Assembly: GCA_946811185.2 (NCBI GenBank)
Contig: OX328104.1
Coordinates: 52,312,505-52,376,504, forward strand
Origin: Hippopus hippopus
Lineage: Eukaryota; Mollusca; Bivalvia; Cardiida; Cardiidae
Direction: 5' to 3'
DNA: 64,000 bases
Shown here in pieces: positions 10,819 through 23,500 of the stretch. The position numbers and the translations under genes are program-made. Each line of letters begins with the position of its first letter. Position 1 is the stretch's first letter. The notes beneath the pieces were generated by a model that saw only the letters and a program-made list of their open reading frames with translations, was not told the DNA's origin and did no database searches.

Positions 10819-11504
10819 TCACAAACCATTTTCCTCGTAATATTTAAAAGACGGGACAACAACAAGTATCACGATTGAAGACAAAATAGTTATAAACAAA
10901 AACGTCCAGAAAAACAGGCGGTCAATCACGAGAGCGACTTGTTTCCATTCGTCTACAGTCTCATCTTCCGCGTCTTGCTCGTCACTCTTCACCACCATAA
11001 ACTTGAGATATTTGAGAATTTCTTCCATGGTCGCGTTCGATTTGTCTCGCCTTGGAACAGAGTTTAGTTCTTCGTCCGCAATCGAACTACGATTTGAAAC
11101 AGTGAAATCCCGGAAGTCTAAATTTAATCGGCTGTTGTTTATATCGTTCACTAAACTTGTTTTCACTGCAGAGTTATGTCTAGATGACGTATCTAGTGTA
11201 ACAATGTTTGAACCATTCTTATTGGTCACAGATTCCATTTCTTTTAACAATCGAGTATGCACTTCGTGGGGTTCCAGTTCGCCATTTTGTTTTTCTTGTG
11301 CTTTTCTCTTCTTTTTGCTGAGGTTAAAGCACGGTTCTGTAATACAGTGGCAGCGCACAATCTTGGCTAGAGTACCCAGGATGTATTGCCGTGCCCAGTG
11401 AGGTATTCGCTTCTGGTTTGGAGAACAGTGGTGAAGTTTTAGAACTACAACTGTAAATATAACTGACACACTCGCCACCGCCATTGACATTGTTAGGTAA
11501 ATAC
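10819..11504 (-). CDS. receptor exon 8 (residues 301-528), M3, cytoplasmic loop, M4, stop
   Basis: Acceptor tttgttacag. M3 is [21 protein letters not shown] Lys/Ser-rich loop of about 170 residues follows, then [20 protein letters not shown] and M4. TGA at 10819-10821. Confidence 0.95.
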
Positions 11505-14500
11505 CTGTAACAAATAAAAAAAACCTATTTTGTTCCTGTCTTTCCTAGGTTTCACAAACGCTTGGCCCGGGGTCTGCACTGGCTTACCAAATGACACTAC
11601 TACTTTGACTTGCACAACCAACAAGGATCGAACCAGATATCAGATAATCTTCTGATCACTTAAGTAATGCTTAAACTACTGAGTCACACAGATAGTATCC
11701 TCTTGAGTACAAATGAAAAGAAATAAGAACTTGCAGGACGTTTTCTCATTCAGTTCAGTTTTTTAGTATTTGCTCGTAAAAAACTCAAACCTAATGGAAT
11801 TATCAGGAACATAATAATCTTGGTTCTATATCTTTGTGTCGATCCAGTATGCCATGAGCTCAGACATAAAGGGTGCAGCCTGCGTGGTCGCACCGTAAAT
11901 TGTAAATAGAGAATACGTACTTAGTGTTTTCGTATATCACAAATATCTAACGAGGTTGGGGGAGTTAATAATTGTCGAGCCTTGGCGAGACAATCATCAA
12001 TTCTCACAACCGTGTTAGATATTTTGATATACGAAAACACTATGTACGTATTTTGTTTATCCTTTAACGTCTGATATTTTGCTGTTTATTATTTCTAACA
12101 ATGAAAAACAGGAATTTAGCGATATTTGCAGATGAAATGGATATGGATTAGCTGTAATAACGACGTCACAAATGATGCTGACTACGTCATAAAACGTGAC
12201 GTTTACCCCCAAAAAATTCATTCATGTTCTAAAAATATATCAAAAATTGTTCTAAAACTATCCGTAGTACATAAAAAAAATATCGCATAGGTGTTGTTGC
12301 ATTGATAATAGGTTAGTTGGAAGATAACATAGAATTGACTATGCAAATATAAAGTAAATTCACAGACCCTGAATAGAATCAGTTCTGTTGACTACATAAA
12401 TACATCAATGAAAAGGTAAGTAGAAAATTCCGTTGGGCTCGAACCCGGAGCTTCTATAAGTACCACACGATGGAAAAAATATCCGTAGATGCTCAGGAAT
12501 ACACACTAAAAGGAATTAAATATAAAGATTCCTATTTGGTCTAGTCAGATACATAATCATTGTCCAAATAAGGGTTCCCATTTGGCCTAGGCAGATCTGG
12601 AATCGGTCTAGCCAGATAGGAATTTCTATCTGGCTAAAGATTGTTTAACCAGATCCGGAATCTGGCTAGAACAAATTAGAATTCTTATCTGGCGTAGTCC
12701 AGATAAGAATTCTTATCTGGTCTAACCAGAATCCGAATCTCGCTAAATTCCTATTTAGCCTTCGACATAAACAAAGAATGCATGAGTATTTCCGTGTACA
12801 GTGGTATTCATGTAAACAGAAACTTACCAATTAGCGGAACAAATTCTGATGTAGGAGGCATTGACTCGGCCACTAACAACATGAAAACAGAGTATGACAG
12901 CAGTACAGTTATACTGAAAGTTTAAAGAACATCTGGTTGATCATCAACAAAAAAACTTATTCGTTCACGCTTTTTGAGCACGAAAGTAAAAAATTAGTAA
13001 CATCCGGATGAAAAAAGCGAAATTTGATCCTGGTCTACAGTATTTGCCTTTAGGAACAGATAGCGAGTTGCTTACAGCATTAACTCTTATCCTGCTAAGT
13101 AATTTAAATGAAGCTTTCAAGGCACCAATAAAAACCCTACTGAAGATATTTCAAGCTTATTATTTCGAGAAAAATATCTCCTTATCGGAGAGTGTAGTCA
13201 GTTGTTGGGAAAAATAGATTTTATGGATCCATAACTATGTGATGATAAGCTTGGTATAATGGATCACGGAGAAGAATTATTATTAAACTCCCTTTTGTCA
13301 GAGTAAATGACTGAATCATGAGACAGATTAGTCCTTTGACATGCAGAAAATTTACAAATAGCAAAAAGTTTCGACCCATGTCAGCCTGCGCAGATACATT
13401 AAGTTCCCTTTCCACAGAGCAGGGTTAATTTCAAATGTCCAACAGGTTGCATGTAGGAACTGGTATTCCGATGCCCACTTCTTGTTGCTCAATTCAATTT
13501 CCGATGCTGTAAATTTGTTGGTATGTTTCTTTTTCGTTCGTTTATTCCTTAGGTATTGAGACTCTTTCAAATCGATCCTTCGTTTTTAAGATCCCACGGA
13601 TCCTCATCTTTTCCCACACTGTTTTCTTTCTTTTTCTATCACGATTGTTAAGTGTTAAATGATTGAAAGAAAGAAAACGGATAGGAAATCTGAATGAATG
13701 AATGAATGAATGAATGAATGAATGAATATCTTCAAAATTGAGATAGACTATGTTAGACAGCATTTTTCATTTGTGACAAAATCAGCCCTCTGTATTTTCA
13801 GAAATTCGGTCACGTTTTATCGAAAAAATGTATACTTTAACTTTTTGAGTGAAGGGTATTAGCGGGAAACAAAGCTCAAGTCTTAAGTAAGTTACCGACA
13901 ACTAAATGTTTGGAAGGAAGTCCTCATCCATCCATGCCGACCGACATATTCAGAGCCGATCCACATAATCGGAGCTTTAGTTTATTTATGTCAATCTTGT
14001 AAGCGGATGGAAAAGTTTAAGATAATAATAAATTCTTTTAGGACAGCAATACTCTCTCTTATTTGTTAGTTTAATGGCAATATCAGACTGAAATTAGGTC
14101 CTTGACGTAATATTTCGGCTATGGTCAACCCACAGCATAAATGATTCAGACAAAACTGTACACATGCTACAAATTTCGGTAGTGTAGAAAACACGTTGAA
14201 AGACCAGAGCATTGCATGACATTCTCCTTCGAATTTCAAAGACTTAAGAACACACAAGTACAAAGAATGACAAGCTTGCCTGTTTCTTGAGCTGTTTTGA
14301 GCCGATGTCTTCGGAGCCGGAAGACCAACACAACATTTTCTTATCAGAACCATTGGTTCCGATAATGAAGTTTTCTACATGTGTCACGTGTGGATTCTGT
14401 CTGGCAGCAGTATCTCGACATTTGATGGATTTCGAATTAAGAAATATTAAAAAATGTTCTATTTTATTCACAGTGAAAAAAAAAGAATATTTACCTAAGC

Positions 14501-17500
14501 GTGATTTTTTCTCCAGCATCAGGGGGAAGACAAAATGTGAGCACACTGAGAATGTTTAGCCAGAAACATGGAAATAAAATGTTAAGTACGTAGTATAAGA
14601 TACGCCGCTGTATCACAAGTATCACTGAAATGTACAGAAATGTTTTTACATGTTATTTGTATAGTTACATAGAGCTCTATGAGTCTTGTCAAAATATTGT
14701 TCGCCAACAGATATATAGAGGATATTTGTTTTTTCGGTGAAAGATCGAAATTTATGTCATCAAGTGAACATTATCGGTAATATTTTCACTTGTGATGTTC
14801 ACGAGATGTTTAGATCTTTCACTGAAAAAAAAAAACAAACTACATGTATTTATTTCATGCTTCTAACCCCTTTTTTGTTGGGATTTTCATCAAAATCCAG
14901 TACAGTTGTTTTCGGTAATTCCCCATGGCGTACTCCCTCCATCCTCCATATAGCAATTTTGTCTGGATTTCCAGACTTGAAAAATGTATTTCTGTCAAGG
15001 GAGAATACTTTGAAGGGACGAAATGAACGAAATATATGCATTTAATATAATGCGTCCCATAGACACCCAGTGACACAATTAAATGAACGACCCTCGTATA
15101 GTTCGATATTTCATGGTTACGACCAGTGAAAAATACTGACTTTATTTTCTAACTCTTCAACTGAAGCCAGAAACAGAAATTCCTGCGCACTGATTGCCTA
15201 GGTAAACAACGCGTGCCACTCAACCACATGGTAATATGACGTAATTTTCCCTACATTTCTCGCGCTTTACGTAATATTGTAATGCGTTGTTAAACGGAGG
15301 GGGTACGCCAAGGGGGAAATACCGAAAAGAACTGCACTAGATTTTGATGTAAGTCCAACCCGAAAAAGGGTTAGAAGCCGATGATGAAATGAACAGAATA
15401 TTTGTTTTTTTCGGTGAAAGATTGAAATTTATTTCATCTCGTGAACATCATCGGTAATTTTCTCACTCGTGGCAGCGCCACTCGTGAAAATATTAACGAT
15501 GATGTTCACTCGACGAAATAAATTTCGATCTTTCACAGAAATAAACAAATATCCTCTATATAGTTTGCTATTTCGTATGACGATTTATCAGTCCTACAAG
15601 CTGATAATTTTAGGATCCATAATTACGAGCAACTTCATTCCATATTATATGTCAGGACTAGAGAAAGAGAAAACTTAGTGTTGTTTGACGATGTATGGCC
15701 ATATATAAGAATAATTTTAAAAAGATAATTGCCATTTTGATATACATCAAGTTATATGAAAGGAGTTATTCAACATATAGGCCCTAATTGCATTACAGGT
15801 TTTACACGATTTTTTGTATGATAGTAAATAAAGACCATTTTAAGATAATGACCGGTTACATCAGGGATATATAGCTGGACTTATGAGACCGATGTATCTA
15901 AATATGAGCCATGCCCTGTGAAAAGGGAAACTAAATGCATTTGCGAAAAGTATCGACCCATGTCAGCCTGCGCAGGCTTTAAATTTTCTGCGTGGCAAAG
16001 GATAATTCTACCTGCAGATTCAGTCGGTTGTTTGACAAAATGGATTTTATGGATCCATAATTAGATGATGTCTTGCTTGGTATAATGCATCACGGAGACG
16101 CATTAAGCCTCCTTTTTCAGAGCATGGCTAATATATTTTTGTATGATGGTAAAGGATAACTTTAAGGGAGATAACTTCCAATTACACCAGGATATATTGC
16201 AGGATCGATGAGACCAATGATTCTAAAACTATTTTTAGCGGATTTGCTGTATATAGCAAATCCGCTTACTGTGATCGTTTTGACCGGAACCAAATACATC
16301 ATGCGTAACGACACATGCGCGCTCACTTTCAGTTTTGCATGGCTGGTGTAGGGACAAACAATACACGGATCTACAAATGATATTCAGCTCTGACTTTGAA
16401 CAAATTATACAAATTATGATTTCTTTATCGAAATTTTGTCAAACTACAAAAATTGTCAGTTTGAAATACTTTAAATACTTAAGCAAAGTTTTGTTTTTTT
16501 TCATCAAATATTGCCATATGCGTATGAACATTGTTTACACAGACCAGGGATCGTATATAACATGTTATAGCTCAGGTGGTAGAGCGTAAGACTCGTGATC
16601 ATGAGGGTGTGGGTTCGATTTCCACGGCTGGCCATCTAAAATTACTAATAGTCTTTCGGATGAGACGTTAAACCGAGGTCCCGTGTAACGGTGCTATACA
16701 CCGAGCACGTTAAAAAACCAGGCGAAACTTAGGATGGGTTTCGTCCTGTATCAGCACTATCCCCCGTAACAATACCAACAGCCTTCAGGGGGCGTCACCC
16801 ATATGGGAAACCGCTGGCGACGATAAATAAACGCAAGTTCAATCAAACCTGCACAGACTGCCTCCATTTTCATTCAAGAAATATTCACAACTTGTGTCGT
16901 CCGCTACCGAAATAAACAAGGAGATTAAGCAATAATTTCTTAATGAAATTACACTTTTCAACTCTGTATTATATCCGTAAATATCTTTAACTGTTGAGAT
17001 AGCTAGCTAGAATTTGGCCATAAATAATTTAAAACCCTTTCGATAACGAATACACACAACCCATAAAGTCGATTCGGCACCTTGTTAGGTACCGCCTTTT
17101 GTATAGCACAATCGATAATTTCCGAATTGTTTGAAACATTTCTGTGAAACCTTAAAAAAAAAAAAATGCAAATGTGTAGTCTATTAAAAAAAAAAAATAT
17201 TTGACGTTTGATTTATGCAAGACTGCTTCCAAAGTTTCTCTCAAGTTATCGATGGGACATAAAGAAATCCTTCGTTCACAAACGGCCCCGATGAAGTACG
17301 AACCCGTGACATGAATCTATACTCAGGATTTTCGATGGGAAATCGTGTCCTTCCCAGTGAACTGGACATCCATTAACTTAACCTAACATCCTGGACTTTA
17401 AGCCTCAGATACTCAATTATCTTCAAGGTGTACAAGTCCATTCTTAGTCGTTCTAATATGCTTGAATTTTATTTTGTTACCTTTCATGCAACAGAATTAA

Positions 17501-20500
17501 GAATGCAGAGTTTTCAGACAGATGTTTGATAAAGGGTCCACAGGAATACATCTTAGTCTAGATCTATACTTCTTACTATTTGGACATGTAGTTTAAATTC
17601 TTTGATACATTTTTTATGCTTTGAGATTGAAGTATATGTACACAGAGCAAATTGAAAATATTTGTACTTTATTTGATAAAGTACATATTTATTATGAACT
17701 GCTGCTCAACACATACTAGAGACGGTAACTGTGCTTCATGCAAACAGCAAGTAATTCAAACGTCAGAATGAAAGTATGCCTATAGTTTTTAAAGTTTTTT
17801 AGAGGGACCAATTCCTTTAACCCTTAGGCTGCTAAGTGCTACTCAAGGACCTTTTGCAAACAGTGTAGATCAAGATCAGATTGCACCAAATGTGCAGTCT
17901 GATCTTTGATCTATACTGCCCTGTAAGGAGGTATTTTTCCCCAAAAATAGAAATACATGTTGACCCAAGAAAGTGAATTTGCATATTACATGTAGGTCTC
18001 TTATGTTTTATGTGATACTAATAAAATGAACTTGAAATTATTAGGTATTAGTCCATTTTTTATAGTTAAGTGTAACACCGGTTTTTTTTTTTTTTTTTTG
18101 GAAGCTGTGAATGATAATCTAAATTCAGACTGTGCAGAATATGAGGTCTAAGTTTGAATCTATACAGCCTATGTTTTTTTTTTTTATATATATATATATA
18201 TATGCATCAATATAGTGGTGAAGTGACATAATCCTGTTCATTTATTTAGTGAGGTTCTGTAAGACTGTGGCTGATAGGTGAAGGTGTTGGATGGGTTATC
18301 CCAGGTTTTATCCTCACCTAGTTGCCAGGATTTTGTAGGAGTGCCTATAGACAAGACACTGCGTAGAATCAGCCTAGCCCTAGTAAAACCCAAGCCATAC
18401 ACAAATAAATGGGTTGTTGTCACTGTAAGACTGAAACAGTGTTAAACTAATGTAACCACCAGAAATCAGTCAGACATCAAATTATTCTTGAAGGTAGTTA
18501 CAATCAATTTCATGTTTTGTGGCAGTGCATGAGTTAACCTTATCTTTCTTTTGTGAAATCAGTATTTCTTGACTTGTGTCTTTATGATGATACAAGGTGA
18601 ATTTTCATTTATGTAGCAGAAGGAAGGTATATTCAATACTCATGAATTACACATGGCCTAAATCTTAGAAAATACTGAACACACCATTTAGTTTTCACCT
18701 TTCAGACTATTACATAACTTTTTTTTAGGGCAGGAATAAAACCAAGAATTTTCTTTTTAAAAGAAAGAAGAAATCATTGTATCTGAACAATCAAATTGTT
18801 GTGTCTAGTTTGATTTTGTGTTTTATTTTGAAATTAATAGTTTCAAGTTGTGTAGTAATATGGAAGAACCCTTGAAGGGATTCCTAGGTGTTAGAGTCAT
18901 GGAAAGGACAATGTGCTTTCAGTAAGAAATTACATACAAAAAGCCATTGTTTCTATTTCCCTGAGAGGACTCCAGTGTTTTTTTAACTTATTACCCCACA
19001 ACAAAATTTGAGACTTGTTCAAATTGAAAGCATTTGCTGATAACAGAATCAATGTGACTCAAAAAAATGAATTTTATTTTTGGAAGGTCTGAAGACACTG
19101 TGGAAAAAGGAAAAATGCTGATTACCAGCTTTTTCTCATGTTCCCAAATTCTTTTTAAAAGCCTTCTTCCTCAGGGTCGTTCAAAGTCGGATTATTTTGT
19201 AAGGGTTTAAACTAAATCCTACTAGTTTCAAAACAATACATGCTTTATACTTCAGAATGAGGACAGTTTGTTTCCTTTGTAGCTAGAGTAGATTAAGGTC
19301 AGACCACCTAACATAGTAAAATTCCACTCCTATAGGGACACTATTTTAGATTTGAATTGTTTGCAGTCTATATGAAAGTTTAGAAAGTGTTGTGTTTATA
19401 GTCTTACTAGGTTTGTAAAATGCTGTTTTAAAAATCAAAACCTTGATGTCCGAGTACAGAAGTCTTAATATTTCAAAAGAGTCTTGCATTATGATGATTA
19501 ATAATGATTTTAGAAATGCTTAAAATGCTATGGTAAAGGAAAATATAGTTATCATGTTTAGTGTATCTATTTAAGCTCACATGTTTACAAACCCTAGAGT
19601 GAGCTGTTAATAATTTCAGTCTGACTGAAAGCATAATCTTAGACAAAAATCACCTTCACTAGTCCTTCTGAAAACCCTTGATTTTTAGTGCAGCTAAATA
19701 AAGCTCAGCCAATTTGATAAGTTGTTTCAAAAGTTTTTCTGAACATCCGTCAAAATTGGATAATATAGCCACGCTTACCTTAGTTAAAACACATTGTATC
19801 CTTTATGGTGTTATGGAATGGGGAGAAATGACTTTGGTAAGAATGAAAAAAAAAAATCTGTTTGTCTACCAATGTTTTCAAAAACTTAAGAGCTACATTT
19901 TGTGAGGCTGACAGAAATGTCAGATAAAGGTTAACCTTGCAGGAGGCCAATGTTAGATGCACATTTGATTAATTGAATGGTGTTTAATGTCGCTTTCAAC
20001 ATTATTTCAGTCATACAACTGCTACAACTAGCTTATTTATGTATGTCTGGGTTTCAGCAGTACTAGGCTAGGGCTCTAAAGTGTCTTGCCTAAGGACACT
20101 TCCACAGAAAAACATGGCCATCAGGTAACAAGTCCTAAACTTTACTAGTAAGCCATGCAGGACCCCAGATCCACATTTAGAGGGGAGTTAATTTTTGTAA
20201 GATTGTTCAGATTAGTCTATGTCCACCATCTATGTATAAAGTACTTTTTGTTTTTTAATCAAAAATGTTAATTAAATGGATGCTATTTCGTTCCTCATGT
20301 GACAAGGTTTAGGCTCTTTAAATGTATCTGCAGACAACAATTCAGAAACTGATACAAATGAGCTGAAGTTCACTCTTATGATTGAAAACATTGTTAGAAC
20401 AGGAGAAAATACTGTCTACCAGAATTTTGTCCTTGTCCCATGATGCTTTCAGTTGCCTATTTCCTTCAGGATTATTAACATGAGTATTCAGTAAAGTGTT

Positions 20501-23500
20501 AAAATAAACCCCAATCCAAATTTTGTCCAGATCCAGTTGTCAGATGCCAAGGAAACCTGACATGGATCCATATGTTGTATACTGGTCTGTCCCACAGATT
20601 GATATAAACGTATGCTTGTGTTTGTATAAGGGTACACTTATCTGTCTTGCTATAGAGCTAGCTGTTGTAGCCGTGTGGTAGAGCGTTTGCCTACGGAGTT
20701 CAGGCCTGAAGGTTCTAGGTTCAATCCCAGCCTTTGGGACTATTTAACAGAACTGTTACAGATACATGTAATCAGTATTCAGAATACCTTACGGTTTGTC
20801 CAAACATGGCCTATATTTGACCCTTGAATTTTGTGCCATACAAAGTTAATTTGGGAGAATTTTTGAGGATTTTTCTTTTTTTAGCCCTTTAACATACAAT
20901 ATGTTTTATGAGTCCTGTGTAATAGGGCTTATGAAAACAGTGTTGGAAAACAGGACATCAGTATTTCTTTTCTTTTTTTCTTTCAGAATTTTTTTTACCC
21001 TTTACAAATACAAACCACATAATCTGAGGGCTCCATATCTATTGAAATGTTTGTTTATGCTCTAACCAGCAAGCTATTTAGTGTTTATGCCACAAATCAA
21101 ATTATTTTGTGAAAGGCCAATAAATACTACCAGATATATATTTCTTTTCATGTAAAGTGTACAGTTAAATTCAATAAAATGATGCAAGTTTTGGTGTTTG
21201 ATAATGGAATTGTAGACTACTTTAACAACAGGTCACTCTGTTTATTTTTATTACACCAGATATGACCTCTTGATACTGATTTGAATATATAAATCCTTGT
21301 TGATTGCGCATGTTATTGATTAAGTACCATTCCCTCAAAGCTTTCCAAAACTGTGGCATGAAATGTAATAATACCAAAAGAGGCTGTGTAGCGCATTAAG
21401 GAAATATCAATGCAGATATTTTTTTTCTAAATCTTATCTTTCTCCTATACTAATGATTTTCCAGCTATAATTCAGTCAGTCATTTTTGAGTTTGTTGAGA
21501 GTATTAAAATCTGAATAGTTTGTTTTAAATTGGGTGAGTCAAAAATCTTGTCCTCTGGTAAAGAGTTCAACAAGAAGACACAAAAATTTCATATTGCATA
21601 CATGTGTAAGTAGCAATATATTGTAGTCGTCAAATGATCAAATTTGCTAATGATTGCTGAAACTGATTGACAGCTGTAGACCTTAACACTGTGATTTTAC
21701 ACAAATATCATTATATATCATCATCCTATTTTGTATAGTTTTTTAAGTCTTACTCATCAACAAATCAACAACTGAAGTGTTCTATGTATTTGTCAAATAA
21801 ATTTCACTTATAAATCCATCTTGGTTTCTTTTTCCGATCCTACGCGTGTTTACAGTCCTAAACATAATACTAGCAGAAAAAAAAATCAAATTATTAAATC
21901 AAATTAATACTCTAATAAGTAATGAAATAACAGTTGCTGCGCAGCACACTTGGTAGAACAACTTCGACTCCACTTGCCCTTGCTTACTCTACTAATTACT
22001 TACATATAATACATGTATTACATGTGATAAAAAAATCATTTTCATTACATCAAATCATAGCTTAAAACTGTTCAACAAACCCGCTTTTCAGGACTTTCAG
22101 TCCTTTGATTGTATTAGAGTAAATAAGGTTAACTGCAAGGGAGATAACTACCAGTTACATCAGGATATATAGCAGGACTGATGAGACCAATGTAAATAAG
22201 GATAACTGTAAGGGAGATAACTACCAGTTACATAAGGCTATATAGCAGAACTGATGAGAAAGATGTATCTAAATGTACTTTTGTGTGATGGTAAAAAAAG
22301 GTAACTTTAAGGGAGATAACTACCATTTACATCAGGATAAATGGCGGACTAGATGAGGCCGAAAGAATATTTAAGTGCTATGTTTGTATTATCTTGCAAA
22401 AAAGGTAATTTCTAGGAAGATAATTACCAGTTACATCAAGATATATAGCAGGACCGATGAAACAGGTGTATTTAAATGTATTTTTGTATGATGGTAAATA
22501 AGGATAACTGTAAGGGAGATAACTACCAGTTACATAAGGATAAATGGCGGAACTGAAGGAACCGATAGCTTATTTTAAGTGCTATGTTTGTATTTTATCA
22601 CACAACTTCTCTTATTTTTCAGTGTAATATACCCATAACGAATTTTCTTATCCTATACATGGTTGATATCACAACTGTGTGACGTCATTGACGACATTTT
22701 TGACGTCATTTTGTACGTATTTCGTAGAAGTGAATGGATTCTATGGATGAGGCTGCATCTATATATGGTTTTGCACCTTCTGACCTATAATTTGTAAAAT
22801 ATCGTTATGCGATAAAATGAATCTGACATTCGTTTGAGTTTGAGATAAAATTTTATTAAACATCTCAAGAAAAAAAGGCTCTTTTAATAACATTTTCCTT
22901 GGCTCGCTTAATAACATTTCCCCTGGGCTTGTTTAATAAAACTTTATCTCAAGCGCCAACTCATGTCAGATCCTGTATATCTCACAAAAAAGATAACTCC
23001 TAGGAAGATAATTACCAGTTACATCAGGATATATAGCAGGACTGATGGGATAGATAACTTCATTTCGAGTTATTTTATATGACGTCAGCATCCATTCACC
23101 GTTTGTTGTGTACTCCGACATTTCTACACCTCCCGTCTTGTTTAAAAGGTCAACCTGTGCCTTGTCATAGGACCAACTTCCAAACTTCATCTTACAGATC
23201 TGGTCAATAAAATGAGATTACTTATTATCTCTCACTGACAAATTTTGCAGCAGGTGACCTTTGAACACTTGATGGGGAAAAAAATGCTCGTTACTTTTTT
23301 TATTTGAGCCATGCTTTGGGAAAAGGGGGTTTAATACATCTCCACGATCCTTTATACAAAGCTAGTCATCATATACTTGTGGATCCATAAAAGTCATATT
23401 GTCTGACACCCGACCGAATCATGAGGTAGAATGGTCCTTTGACATGCAGAAAATTTACCGAAAGCGACCAGTGTAGATAAAGATCAGACTGCACAAAACG

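Noticed and set aside
14244..14546. 100-residue minus-strand frame overlapping receptor exon 6
   Set aside because: It is in a different frame from the M1 coding sequence and reads partly through the arm-like repeat.
20655..20745. Possible tRNA gene
   Set aside because: Box-like motifs are present but no clean cloverleaf or acceptor stem; more likely a SINE head.
23016..23059. Earlier exon 5 donor at GAA|GTTATC (23058)
   Set aside because: It would leave phase 0 and put a TGA at the first codon of exon 6; the GGTAAT donor at 23015 restores frame and the YPDVT motif.
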